64,000 nt of DNA from NCBI RefSeq assembly GCF_013459645.1, contig NZ_CP054861.1, positions 540,501 to 604,500 of the forward strand, written 5' to 3'. Positions 35,396 to 44,825 of this stretch are shown in pieces (positions within the stretch are counted from its first letter, which is position 1; each line of letters begins with the position of its first letter). The notes beneath the pieces are model-generated. The model searched no databases and had not been told where the DNA came from. It was given only the letters and a program-made list of their open reading frames with translations. This DNA is from Martelella sp. NC20 (GTDB taxonomy: Bacteria; Pseudomonadota; Alphaproteobacteria; Rhizobiales; Rhizobiaceae). Position numbers and translations under genes: made by a program.

Positions 35396-37126
35396 ATGCT
35401 CAATTTGTTCGACAAGCCCGATAACGGCAATATTTCGACCATCAGCCGTGTGCTTCCCGCACTGGTCTTTCTGGTGGTCGCCATTATCGGCCTCGGCATG
35501 TCGTTTTCGATCTACCGGGCATCAGAGGTGGAGCGCCGCGCGAAATTCGAGAGCGTTGCGGGCGATGCCGCCGACAGGATCGTCAACCGTTTCTACCAGC
35601 ACATGTCGCTGCTGGAAGCCACCAAGGCGTTCTTCGAGGCAACCGATGGAAACATCGATCGCCCCGCCTTCCGGACCTATGTCGGCGGTCTCGATACCGA
35701 AGACCGCTATGACGGCATTCAGGGCATCGGTTTTGCCCGCATGATCTATACCGGCAATGAAGGCAGCGCCGAAGACATGATCGGCCGCGCCAATGGCGAG
35801 CACCGCAGGATCTGGCCCGAGACCGACCAGGATTTCCGGGCCGCGATCGTGATGCTGGAGCCGGACAATGAGCGCAATCGCGCGGCGATCGGCTACGACA
35901 TGTACTCCGATCCGGTGCGCCGCGACGCCATGGCCAAGGCATTCGCCACCGACACGCCGCGCGCCAGCGGGCCGGTGGAGCTGGTACAGGAAATCACCGA
36001 GAACAAGCAGCCCGGCTTTCTGCTCTACCTGCCCCTGAAAATGGATCGCGGAGAGAACGACGCGGAAGGCAACCTGCCGCTTTCCGGCTTCATATACGCC
36101 CCTTTTCGCGCCGGCGACCTCTACCGGGCGGTGATGAACACCTCCCCCGCGCTGCCGGTCGCCATCGAAGCCTATGACAAGGACGCGCCCGAAACCCTGC
36201 TGTTCAAGTCCGAGACCTATGATTCCGCACTGGCGCGAAGCGCGCTTTCGGTCCACGATGAGGTCGATATCGCGGGCAGGACATGGGTGCTGGAGATGAC
36301 GCCCAGCGCGGCTTTCGAAAAGGCCGCCTTCGATATCACGCCGTTTATCGTCGGCTGTGTCGCGCTGCTTCTGGCGGTCGCTCTCGCGCTTGCCGCGCAG
36401 TGGCAGATCAAGGCGCTGGCCGCGGCCCGCGAGGTTCAGCGCGTGACGGAGAAGTCTTTGCAGGAACGCGAGTTGATGCTTCAGGAGATGAAGCACCGGA
36501 TCAAGAATTCGATCGCCCGCATGCTCGCAATCGCCCGCCAGACCGCCCATCACTCCGAAAGCCTGGAGCAGTTCGTGGAATCCTATTCCGCCCGGCTGCA
36601 GGCGATGTCGACGGCGCAGGACGTGCTGACCCGTTCGCGCTGGCAGCGCGCCGACCTGAAGGAGCTTCTGAACAAGGAACTGGAACAGGTCTTCGGCGAT
36701 GGCGAATCGCATTACGAGGTCTATGGCCCGACTGCGGAGATCGACGAGAAGGCCACCCAGGCCTTCAGCCTCACCTTCCACGAGCTTGCCACCAATGCGC
36801 TGAAATATGGCGGCATGTCGGGCGACGGCGCCGGGCTGAAGGTGTCATGGAGCTTTCAGGGCACAGGCGCCCAGCGCAAGCTGAAGCTGATATGGGAGGA
36901 AACCGGCGCCGGCCCGGTCGCCCCGCCGGAACGCAAGGGCTTCGGCACCCGCCTGATCGACGCCAACATCATCGGCGAGTTGCAGGGCACGATCGACCGT
37001 CAGTATGGCGAGGACGGGCTGAAGATCGAGATCACCTTCCCTCACCCCGCCCAACGGATAGCGCCGCGACGTTCGCGCTGGCACCGCGGCCGCCATGCGC
37101 GGAGTGCGGAAAAGAACGGCGAATAA
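35396..37126 (+). CDS. CHASE-domain sensor histidine kinase, HWE/HisKA_2 type
   Basis: The 576-residue protein has a first membrane helix at about 20-40, a periplasmic CHASE sensor domain at about 70-290 (YDGIQGIGFARMI, GYDMYSDPVRRDAMAKA) and a second helix at about 315-336. An HisKA_2-type dimerisation domain follows with H367 in MKHRIKNSIARMLAIARQTA, then a HATPase with FHELATNALKYGGMS near 465. This matches kinases that feed PhyR in Hyphomicrobiales. ATG 35396 was chosen; a GTG at 35354 would add 14 residues. No partner receiver is adjacent other than PhyR, 0.9 kb away, so it is a good PhyK candidate. That is inference from location and class. Confidence 0.85.
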   Translation: MLNLFDKPDNGNISTISRVLPALVFLVVAIIGLGMSFSIYRASEVERRAKFESVAGDAADRIVNRFYQHMSLLEATKAFFEATDGNIDRPAFRTYVGGLDTEDRYDGIQGIGFARMIYTGNEGSAEDMIGRANGEHRRIWPETDQDFRAAIVMLEPDNERNRAAIGYDMYSDPVRRDAMAKAFATDTPRASGPVELVQEITENKQPGFLLYLPLKMDRGENDAEGNLPLSGFIYAPFRAGDLYRAVMNTSPALPVAIEAYDKDAPETLLFKSETYDSALARSALSVHDEVDIAGRTWVLEMTPSAAFEKAAFDITPFIVGCVALLLAVALALAAQWQIKALAAAREVQRVTEKSLQERELMLQEMKHRIKNSIARMLAIARQTAHHSESLEQFVESYSARLQAMSTAQDVLTRSRWQRADLKELLNKELEQVFGDGESHYEVYGPTAEIDEKATQAFSLTFHELATNALKYGGMSGDGAGLKVSWSFQGTGAQRKLKLIWEETGAGPVAPPERKGFGTRLIDANIIGELQGTIDRQYGEDGLKIEITFPHPAQRIAPRRSRWHRGRHARSAEKNGE

Positions 37127-37238
37127 GGCCGCTACCCCGGAGCAATCGGAGCGACGTCCCGGATTGGCGGGCGGCGATATGCAGAGAAGATGGTGCCCCT
37201 ATATTGCACCTGAAATCCGACCTCAACGGAGGTTAGGA

Positions 37239-38090
37239 ATGCCCAAAATCAAACTCACCAAGACTGCTGTCGACGCAGCGACCCCGAAGGAGCGCGACTA
37301 CGAACTCCGGGATACGACGATACCCAGCTTTCTCGTTAAGGTCACCCCGGCTGGCCGCAAGATTTTCATGGTCGCGTATGTGGCGCACAACGATCAACGC
37401 CGAAAGCCTGCGATTGGCCGGTACGGGGAAATCACCGTCGAGCAGGCACGCGGGATCGCCCAGGATTGGCTCGCCGAGGTCCGGCGCGGTGTCGATCCCA
37501 GCGCCAAACGGGCTGCCGCCCGTCAGGCGCCCACGGTCAAGGAACTGTTCGACCAGTTTATGACCGACTATTCCGAAAGCAGGAACAAGCCTTCGCCCGT
37601 CAAGTCCAACCGTGGCTACGGCAAGCGCTATATCATTCCGATCCTCGGACACCTGAAAGTGCCGGACGTGACGCGAGCCGATATCTCGCATCTCATGAAG
37701 AAGATGGGGCACAGTCCCACCAACGCGAACCGGGTGCTCGCCGCCATCCGAAAGATGTTCAACATGGCGGAAGTCTGAGGCATGCGCCCCGACGGATCGA
37801 ACCCTTGCCGACATGTCCCCAAGTACCCCGAGCGCGGCAAGACCCGCCTGATCACCGATGGCGAGTTGCGGAAGCTCTACGAATATCTCGACCGTGCCGA
37901 AGCCGAAGGACTGGAACATCCCTTCATCCTTCTCGCCATCCGGCTTCAGTTCGAATTCGCGGCGCGCATGTCGGAGATTCTCAAACTGGAACGGGCCCGG
38001 ATCGATTTCGATAACCGTCGAGTCGCCTGGCCTGGCAGCAAGACGGGCGGCATGTCGAAGCCGATGAGCGCCGAAGCGCAACGCTTGGCC
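37239..38090 (+). pseudogene. Tyrosine-recombinase integrase, nonsense-mutated and truncated
   Basis: From ATG 37239 (GGAGG six bases upstream) the protein reads MPKIKLTKTAVDAATPKERD with the DUF4102 arm-binding domain and SAM-like core-binding domain (TVKELFDQFMTDYSES, TRADISHLMKKMGHSPTNANRVLAAIRKMFNMAEV). A TGA at 37776 interrupts, and the same frame continues GMRPDGSNPCRHVPKYPERG into the catalytic domain (RLQFEFAARMSEILKLERARID with the first catalytic Arg). The TGA probably replaced TGG. The frame loses similarity near 38090, so HxxR and the catalytic Tyr are missing. No tRNA target is adjacent. Confidence 0.8.
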
Positions 38091-38236
38091 ACGACAAACC
38101 GGCGCCGCCAGAAAGCGTGTCATAGAGTAAGATCTCTGCTTCCAATCCGCTCTTGCTGGTCGGGGTAAGCGCTGGCCGACACTCGGCCATCAACTCGCCA
38201 GGCTCGATCTCCAGTATCTGGCAAGCCGCCTTTACG

Positions 38237-38971
38237 TCAGTCTTGCGCTGTCGGTCGTATGACTAGGCTGCCAACATCGACTTCGGGCGGCTGCTCGAGT
38301 GCAAAGAGAATGCCCCGTGTGACGGCATCGGGAGGGATTGCGATATCTCCTAAGCGCTTCCCGATGGCCTCCTTGACTGCCTGGTCTGTAATCGAATCTC
38401 CGAAGTTGGTGGCGACCATTCCCGGTGAAATCTCTGTGACACGAAGGTTCGGTCCCGCCTCCTACCTCAGGGCTTCCGTCACCGTACGGACTGCATTCTT
38501 GGTCGCGGCGTAGACGCCCATTATCGGTAGTATCTTGAGGCCCGCCGTCGAGATAACGTTGATCACGTGACCGCTTCCCTGCCGCGTAAACACGGGCAGC
38601 GCGGCGGCGATCCCATAAAGTGTGCCACGAAGATTGACGTCGATCATGGCATCCCAATCCTCGACACGCAGTACGTCGAAGCGTGAGATCGGCCCGATCC
38701 CAGCGTTGTTGATGATGGCATCAGGCTTGCCGCCACATTCGACCGCCAACGCGATAAGCGATTCAAGATCTTGGCGATGGCGGACATCGGTCCTCTGAAA
38801 CGCGGCCTTGCCGCCTGCAGCGGTGATCTTGTCCGTGATCGCTGCGAGCGCCTTCTCGTTGCGGGCGCCCAACACGACGAAAGCGCCATGTTCGGCCAGC
38901 AGTTTAGCGGTGGCGCATCCAATGCCGCTGCTCGCCCCCGTAATCGCGACGACTTTGCCTTCGACGCTCAT
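38237..38971 (-). pseudogene. SDR-family oxidoreductase with an in-frame amber stop
   Basis: The protein begins [20 protein letters not shown], has NNAG near residue 90 and the active-site YAATK near 155. It then meets TAG at 38462-38464, in the context VTEALR*EAGPNLRVTEISPGMVATNF. The same frame continues normally to VRPTAQD-type end at 38237. The TAG most likely replaced CAG (Gln). If read through, the enzyme would be about 244 residues and complete. It is divergent from a degraded AraC-type gene, possibly its former regulator. Confidence 0.8.
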
Positions 38972-39044
38972 TGCCGATCTCCATTACCGAGTCCTTCGGA
39001 CGAAAATGGCCACGCTTAGGAAGATGCTCTATGCTTTGCAGGCT

Positions 39045-39740
39045 ATGAAGTTGTCGCGATCGTCCAAACTGGTGTCCGACCCACTATCGAATGTTCTCGA
39101 TGCCCTTGGTGCGAGGGTGACGCGGCGCACCCGCATGGAGGCCGCAGGGGACTGGGCTCTCGCGTTTCCCGCGATGGATCGGCTCAAGTTCGTTGCGGTG
39201 CCGCGTGGCACAAGCTGGATGCTGCTGCCGTCGCGCGAGCCCCAATTTCTGCAAGCGGGCGACGTCTGTCTGATTGGATGCACCCCCTATGTCGTGGCCA
39301 GCGATCCGACGCAAACGCCGATCGACGGACAGGTCTTTTATGGAGCTTCCGGCTGCGATGTGACGCGCTTCGGCGGCGATGACACAATAGGGATCGGAGG
39401 AACGGTCACATTTGCCGCTGACAATGCAGACTTCTTGCTCGGCATGCTGCCGGACTTTCTGCTCGTCTCCCGCACCACACCTGGGTCGGGAGCAATAGCA
39501 ACGATCCTCAACCTGATGAACGACGAGATCCAGAGAGACAGAATTGGCGGCGAAATCGTCAGTGCACGGCTGGCCGACCTGTTGTTGGTAGAAGCGATCC
39601 GCGCTTACTGCTGCGGACGAAGCACTGCCTATCGTTGTCTTTCGCGTACTATCGAAGGACAAACTACGCTAGACTATCATGGTCCCGGACGGCGCAGGCG
39701 GGATGGCACCGCTCAATACGCTCGCCTCCGCCGATGAAAA
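39045..39740 (+). pseudogene. AraC-family regulator, sensor half only
   Basis: The frame encodes a cupin_6/AraC N-terminal domain: VSDPLSNVLDALGARVTRRTRMEAAGDWALAFPAMDRLKFVAV, LQAGDVCLIGCTPYVVASD, and LPDFLLVSRTTPGSGAIATILNLMNDEIQRDRIGGEIVSARLADLLLVEAIRAY. At about 39610 the sequence turns into arginine-rich translation, and the C-terminal AraC helix-turn-helix is absent. The start is uncertain (39006 or 39045), and no ribosome site is clear. Confidence 0.65.
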
Positions 39741-39805
39741 GGAGTTGGATGATCCCGAAAATTGCGGCGGCTGGCTGACGGTCTTGGCTATGCAGCCATG
39801 CCGCC

Positions 39806-40033
39806 TTGAGCATTGTTGGCTGCAATACCGTCATCATTGATGGCGCCCTACACCACCAGGCGCTGCAACGCCTCGTGCTGGCCGTCCACGAGACGCTCGG
39901 CGAGGTCAATCACGGCGAAGCCTCGCGGGTCGCCGTACACCAGGGTTCGCGCGCTCGTAAACCGCTGACGCTGGGTGCTGCCTGCCTGCCGCTCGCGGAG
40001 CGGTTTTTCCCTGAAAACGGAAAATCCGGCTGA
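39806..40033 (+). pseudogene. ROK-family C-terminal fragment
   Basis: About 75 codons read SIVGCNTVIIDGALHHQALQ and go on to PLTLGAACLPLAERFF. This resembles the end of ROK-family regulators or sugar kinases, where VVIDGAL and GAASLPL blocks are conserved. No upstream domain is present. Confidence 0.5.
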
Positions 40034-40104
40034 TCGTCTTGTGCGAGCGGCGGCGCAAAATGAGTTCACAATAGAGGGATCACCTCTGTTGATAATGCGT
40101 CCGG

Positions 40105-41010
40105 TCAAAACAATCGCTTTCGCAGGAATGTGGACCTGCACGCAGAGACCTCCTCCGCGACGAAGTTGATCACTGTTTGTATGCGCGAGGATTCGCGGGC
40201 ATCCAGATGAGCAATGATCCAGAACGTGCGCAGGAGTTCGATCTCGTGCGTTAGAACCGGAACAATATTCGGATCTTCAGCCGCCATAAAATCGGGAAGG
40301 ATGCAAAGCCCGGCGCCGGCCTTTACGGCATGAAGCTGGGCGAACAGACTGGTGCTCGAAAGCCGCGGAACCACCCGGTCATCGATCTGGCCGAGATAAT
40401 CGAGTTGTGGCGAAAAGATAAGCTCGGGAATGTAGCCGATCAGAGGATGGCTGGCGATATCCTGCCGGCGTTGGATCGGACCGTTTTGTTCAAGATACCG
40501 CCGCCCGGCGTAGAGATGCAGCGTGTAATCTGTAAGCTTACGGGAATAAAGCCGCCCCTTCTCCGGCCGTTCCAGGCCGATCGCGATATCCGCCTCACGT
40601 TTGGTGAGGTTGAAGACGCGGGGCATGGCCACGATCTGCAAATCCAGCTGGGGATGAAGCAAGGTGAGATTACCCAGGCGCGGCGCAAGAAAAACCGATC
40701 CGAAACCCTCCGGGGCACCGATCCGGACCATGCCGCCCAGGGCGAATTTTTCGCCCGCGATATCGTTTTCGATACTGGCTGCCGAACTCTCCATTGTTTC
40801 GGCGCGCACCAATAACTTTTCGCCCGCATCGGTAAGGGAATAGCCGCGTGGCGAACGGCGGAACAACTCCGCACCCAACCGGCCTTCCAGATTGGTCACG
40901 TGGCGGCTGACCGTTGCATGATCGGTCCCCATACGCCGCGCCGCCTCGGTCAGCCGCCCGGTACGCGCAACGGAAAGGAAATAGCGCAAATCATTCCAGT
41001 CAAAACTCAT
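40105..41010 (-). CDS. LysR-family regulator of the valine catabolic cluster
   Basis: The protein of about 301 residues has the LysR HTH at residues about 4-63 (WNDLRYFLSVARTGRLTEAARRMGTDHATVSRHVTNLEGRLGAELFRRSPRGYSLT) and a substrate-binding domain with VRIGAPEGFGSVFLAPRL and LEQNGPIQ segments. Start 41010 gives the common MSFDWNDLRYFL N-terminus; a start at 41022 is also possible, and neither has a good ribosome site. It is divergent from mmsA across about 100 bases that contain two palindromes, so control of the operon is likely. Confidence 0.88.
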   Translation of the reverse strand: MSFDWNDLRYFLSVARTGRLTEAARRMGTDHATVSRHVTNLEGRLGAELFRRSPRGYSLTDAGEKLLVRAETMESSAASIENDIAGEKFALGGMVRIGAPEGFGSVFLAPRLGNLTLLHPQLDLQIVAMPRVFNLTKREADIAIGLERPEKGRLYSRKLTDYTLHLYAGRRYLEQNGPIQRRQDIASHPLIGYIPELIFSPQLDYLGQIDDRVVPRLSSTSLFAQLHAVKAGAGLCILPDFMAAEDPNIVPVLTHEIELLRTFWIIAHLDARESSRIQTVINFVAEEVSACRSTFLRKRLF

Positions 41011-41063
41011 GGATATGATCATATCCGCACAATAGAAGGGCAATCAAGCGCATAGATTTGCGC
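41011..41063. promoter_or_regulatory. Candidate operators between the LysR gene and mmsA
   Basis: A perfect 16-bp palindrome, GGATATGATCATATCC, lies at 41011-41026 and abuts the LysR ATG. A second dyad, GCGCA-N6-TGCGC, lies at 41048-41063 and has the size of a LysR box. The first may mediate autoregulation and the second activation of mmsA; this is inferred from position. Confidence 0.5.
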
Positions 41064-41111
41064 AATCAATCATATTACTTTCCGGTTTCAGAGTTTTCAG
41101 GAGGGGTATCA

Positions 41112-42611
41112 ATGCGCGAGATAGGCCATTTCATCGGCGGCAAGGCTGTGGCGGGAACGAGCGGGCAGACGTCCGATGTATTCGATCCGGCCACAGGCGA
41201 AGTGCAGGCGAGAGTGGCCTTGGCCAGCGGCGCCGAATTGAACGCAGCCATTGCAAATGCAAAGGCCGCCCAACCTGGCTGGGGCGCCACCAATCCGCAA
41301 AAGCGGGCACGTGTTATGATGAAGTTTGTCGAACTGCTGCACCGCGACATGGACAGGCTTGCCGAAGCACTGTCGCGCGAGCACGGCAAGACGCTGCCGG
41401 ACGCCAGGGGTGATATCATCAGAGGCCTTGAAGTGGCGGAGTTCTGCATCGGCGCCCCGCACCTTCTGAAGGGCGAGTTCACCGATGGCGCTGGTCCCGG
41501 CATCGACATCCATTCGGTGCGCCAGCCGCTCGGCGTGGTCGCCGGTATCACTCCTTTCAATTTTCCCGCCATGATCCCGATGTGGAAGTTCTGCCCCGCC
41601 ATTGCAGCGGGCAATGCATTTATTCTGAAGCCGTCCGAGCGCGATCCGTCCGTGCCGCTCATGCTGGCTGAATTGATGGTGGAGGCCGGATTGCCCGCCG
41701 GAATTCTCAATGTCGTCAACGGCGACAAAGCTGCGGTTGACGGTATTCTCGATCACCCCGACATCATGGCAGTGGGCTTTGTCGGCTCAACGGCGATCGC
41801 CGAATATGTCTACACGCGCGCCAGCGCCAACGGAAAGCGGGCGCAGTGCTTCGGCGGCGCGAAGAACCACATGCTGATCATGCCCGATGCGGATATGAAT
41901 CAGGTTGTAGACGCGCTGATTGGCGCCGGATACGGTGCCGCCGGTGAACGCTGCATGGCGATCGCTGTTGCGGTACCGGTGGGCGAAGATACCGCCGACC
42001 GCTTGCTGGCCAAGCTGACGCCGCGGGTCGAGAACCTCAAAATCGCGCCATACTCGGCCGGCGACGACGCTGATTTCGGGCCGCTTGTTACCGTCACTGC
42101 GCTGGACCGTGTGCGCGGTTATGTGGACAAAGGTGTCGAGGAAGGCGCTGAGCTTGTCGTCGACGGTCGTGGCTTTTCGATGCAGGGCTATGAGAACGGC
42201 TTCTTCATGGGGGCCTGCTTGTTTGACCATGTCACCAAAGACATGAGCATCTACAAGGAGGAAATATTCGGGCCGGTATTATCCGTTGTGCGCGCGAAGA
42301 CTTATGAGGAAGGCCTAGACCTCGCCATGAGCCATGAATATGGCAATGGGGTCGCGATATTCACCCGGGACGGCGATACCGCGCGTGATTTCTCCAGCCG
42401 GATCAACGTGGGAATGGTCGGCATCAACGTGCCGATTCCGGTGCCGCTGGCCTATTACACATTTGGCGGCTGGAAGCGTTCGGGCTTCGGCGATCTCAAC
42501 CAGCACGGCCCGGATGCCTTCCGCTTCTACACCCGGACCAAGACGATCACCTCGCGCTGGCCCTCTGGCATCAAGGAAGGTGCCGATTTCGCCATTCCAA
42601 CCATGAACTGA
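41112..42611 (+). CDS. mmsA: Methylmalonate-semialdehyde dehydrogenase (CoA-acylating)
   Basis: The 499-residue ALDH-superfamily enzyme oxidises methylmalonate semialdehyde to propionyl-CoA, the last step of valine catabolism. Diagnostic features are GVVAGITPFNFPAMIPMWKFCPAIAAGN, LKPSERDPSVP, GFVGSTAIAEYVYTRA, GAKNHMLIMPDAD and the active-site GAAGERCMA with the nucleophilic Cys. The MmsA-typical absence of the ALDH general-base Glu, replaced by the GGAKNH segment, is seen. The start at 41112 follows AGGAGGGG. It is the first gene of the cluster. Confidence 0.95.
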   Translation: MREIGHFIGGKAVAGTSGQTSDVFDPATGEVQARVALASGAELNAAIANAKAAQPGWGATNPQKRARVMMKFVELLHRDMDRLAEALSREHGKTLPDARGDIIRGLEVAEFCIGAPHLLKGEFTDGAGPGIDIHSVRQPLGVVAGITPFNFPAMIPMWKFCPAIAAGNAFILKPSERDPSVPLMLAELMVEAGLPAGILNVVNGDKAAVDGILDHPDIMAVGFVGSTAIAEYVYTRASANGKRAQCFGGAKNHMLIMPDADMNQVVDALIGAGYGAAGERCMAIAVAVPVGEDTADRLLAKLTPRVENLKIAPYSAGDDADFGPLVTVTALDRVRGYVDKGVEEGAELVVDGRGFSMQGYENGFFMGACLFDHVTKDMSIYKEEIFGPVLSVVRAKTYEEGLDLAMSHEYGNGVAIFTRDGDTARDFSSRINVGMVGINVPIPVPLAYYTFGGWKRSGFGDLNQHGPDAFRFYTRTKTITSRWPSGIKEGADFAIPTMN

Positions 42612-42625
42612 TTGGACATAAGGCC

Positions 42626-43768
42626 ATGGATTTCGATCTGACCGAAGAACAAAGAGCCATTGTCGAGACGGCGCGCGGTTTTGCCGCCGAACACTTGGCG
42701 CCGCATGCTTCCGCATGGGAAAGGGCCGGCACGATCCCGCGTGAATTTCTCGAACAGGTCGGTGCGCTCGGTCTGGGCGGCATATATGTCTCTCCCGAAC
42801 ATGGTGGGTCGGGATTGTCGCGGCTGGAAGCGGTGCTTGTTTTCGAAGCGCTGTCGGCGGCATGTCCGTCGGTCGCCGCATTCATTTCAATTCACAATAT
42901 GTGCGCCTGGATGATCGACCGGTTCGGCTCCGATGCGCAGCGCGGGAAATGGCTACCGCAACTCTGCGCCTTTGAAAAAGTCGCCTCTTATTGCCTGACC
43001 GAGCCCGGTAGCGGCTCAGATGCGGCGGCGTTGCGTACCAAAGCGGTTTCAGTGGCTGGCGGCTATAGGGTTTCGGGCACCAAATCCTTCATCTCCGGCG
43101 GCAGCTATTCAGACCTTTATGTCGTAATGTGCCGCACCGGCGCGGAAGGCCCCAAGGGCATTTCGGCGCATTTGATCGAGAACGGTTCGGATGGGCTGGG
43201 TTTTGGCGCATTGGAGCACAAGATGGGGTGGCGGGCGCAGCCCACGACCGAAGTGCAGCTCGACGACTGCTTTGTCCCCGACAATTGTCTGCTTGGCGAA
43301 GAGGGCGACGGATTCAAATATGCCATGGCGGGTCTCGACGGCGGGCGACTTAACATCTCCGCATGTTCGCTTGGTGGTGCGCAGGCTGCGCTGGATAAGT
43401 CAGTCGTCTACGTGCGGGAACGCGTGGCTTTCGGGCAGCCCTTGAGCCAATTGCAAAGTATCCAGTTCAAACTCGCCGATATGGAGATTGAACTACAGGC
43501 ATCGCGAACCTTCCTTTATCAGGCCGCGTCCTATCTGGATGCCAAATCACCACAGGCAACCAAGTTTTGCGCCATGGCCAAACGCTTTGTCACAGACACC
43601 GCATTCCGCGTGGCCAACGAGGCGCTGCAAATCCACGGCGGCTATGGCTATCTCGAGGATTATGGGATCGAGAAAATCGTGCGTGATCTGAGGGTGCATC
43701 AAATCCTTGAGGGCACAAACGAGATCATGCGTGTGATCGTCGCCCGGCAAATGCTGGCGGACAACTAG
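42626..43768 (+). CDS. Acyl-CoA dehydrogenase, probably isobutyryl-CoA dehydrogenase
   Basis: The 380-residue flavoprotein begins MDFDLTEEQRAIVETARGFAAEHLAPHA. It has the ACAD signatures CLTEPGSGSDAAALRTKAV and FISGGSYSDLYVVM (FAD and substrate binding) and the C-terminal FxxNEALQIHGGYGYLEDYGIEKIVRDLRVHQILEGTNEIMRVIVAR, whose GTNE Glu is the likely catalytic base. In this cluster it oxidises isobutyryl-CoA to methacrylyl-CoA. It starts 14 bases after mmsA. Confidence 0.92.
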   Translation: MDFDLTEEQRAIVETARGFAAEHLAPHASAWERAGTIPREFLEQVGALGLGGIYVSPEHGGSGLSRLEAVLVFEALSAACPSVAAFISIHNMCAWMIDRFGSDAQRGKWLPQLCAFEKVASYCLTEPGSGSDAAALRTKAVSVAGGYRVSGTKSFISGGSYSDLYVVMCRTGAEGPKGISAHLIENGSDGLGFGALEHKMGWRAQPTTEVQLDDCFVPDNCLLGEEGDGFKYAMAGLDGGRLNISACSLGGAQAALDKSVVYVRERVAFGQPLSQLQSIQFKLADMEIELQASRTFLYQAASYLDAKSPQATKFCAMAKRFVTDTAFRVANEALQIHGGYGYLEDYGIEKIVRDLRVHQILEGTNEIMRVIVARQMLADN

Positions 43769-43769
43769 A

Positions 43770-44813
43770 ATGGCCACGAACGATATACATATCCGCAACG
43801 TCGGCCGCACCGGTCGGATTACCCTGAGTCGCCCGCAGGCACTCAATGCGTTGAACCATGAAATGACGCTGGAGATCGAGCATGCGCTGGATCACTGGTC
43901 GAGAACCGGTGACGTCGACATGATCCTGATCGACGCAGAGGGTGAACGTGCCTTCTGTGCCGGTGGCGATCTTTCGGAGATTTATCAAACCGGCCGAGAG
44001 GGTGATTTTTCCTGCAGTCGCAGTTTCTGGGCGGACGAATATCGGATGAATGCCTTGATCGCCGGTTGCGCTACCCCGTATGTCGCCTTGATGGACGGCA
44101 TTGTCATGGGCGGCGGCGCCGGAATTTCAGCTCATGGCTCACACCGCATTGTGACCGAACGCTCGATGATAGCGATGCCGGAATGCGGTATTGGCCTGGT
44201 ACCCGATGTGGGCTGTTCGTTCGTCCTGGCGCGCGCACCAGGCCATCTGGGTGAATTTCTCGCCATGACCGGCTGGCGTATGAATGACGGCGATGCGATT
44301 TTTTCCGGATTTGCCGATATTGCGGTGAACGCAGGCGATCTCGCAGCGCTGAAGACCAGACTTGAGGAAACGGCCGATCCCGACGCGATCGATGCCTTTG
44401 AACGTTCGGCAGGCGAGAGCGCTCTTGCTCGCCATATCGACGTTATCGAGCGCCACTTCGGGGGTGAAACTGCATTGGATTGCCTGCGCTCGCTTGAGGC
44501 CGATGATTCCGAGTTCGCGCAGAGGGCTGCGGCGATGATCAGGCGCGGGTGTCCACTCGCTGTCGCTTGTGCCTTTGAACTTGTCCGTCAGGCGCGATCG
44601 CTGGAAACAGTGTCGGAAGCGCTGCGGCACGAATTCCGCTTCACCTACCGGTCGATGTCTGACGGCGATTTTCTCGAGGGAATTCGGGCGCAGATCATAG
44701 ACAAGGACCGCAATCCGAAATGGCGGATTACACGACTGGAGGACGTTGACCGCGAGACGGTTTGCGCCATGCTTGCACCGCTGGGTGCGGAAGAGTTGCA
44801 GATCAAGGCTTAG
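43770..44813 (+). CDS. 3-hydroxyisobutyryl-CoA hydrolase
   Basis: The 347-residue protein is a crotonase-fold enzyme longer than enoyl-CoA hydratases, as HIBCH proteins are: RAFCAGGDLSEIYQTGREGD, MDGIVMGGGAGISAHGSHRIVTERSMIAMPECGIGLVPDVGCSFVLARAPGHLGEFLAMTGWRM and the C-terminal FTYRSMSDGDFLEGIRAQIIDKDRNPKW. It frees 3-hydroxyisobutyrate from its CoA thioester. It follows the acyl-CoA dehydrogenase by one base. Confidence 0.93.
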   Translation: MATNDIHIRNVGRTGRITLSRPQALNALNHEMTLEIEHALDHWSRTGDVDMILIDAEGERAFCAGGDLSEIYQTGREGDFSCSRSFWADEYRMNALIAGCATPYVALMDGIVMGGGAGISAHGSHRIVTERSMIAMPECGIGLVPDVGCSFVLARAPGHLGEFLAMTGWRMNDGDAIFSGFADIAVNAGDLAALKTRLEETADPDAIDAFERSAGESALARHIDVIERHFGGETALDCLRSLEADDSEFAQRAAAMIRRGCPLAVACAFELVRQARSLETVSEALRHEFRFTYRSMSDGDFLEGIRAQIIDKDRNPKWRITRLEDVDRETVCAMLAPLGAEELQIKA

Positions 44814-44825
44814 GGAGATGCGCCA

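Noticed and set aside
35522..36781. 419-codon minus-strand frame opposite the histidine kinase
   Set aside because: No family resemblance and fully contained in a well-supported kinase gene.
37126..37238. tRNA or attachment site next to the integrase gene
   Set aside because: No cloverleaf-like sequence or repeated att core could be found on either side.
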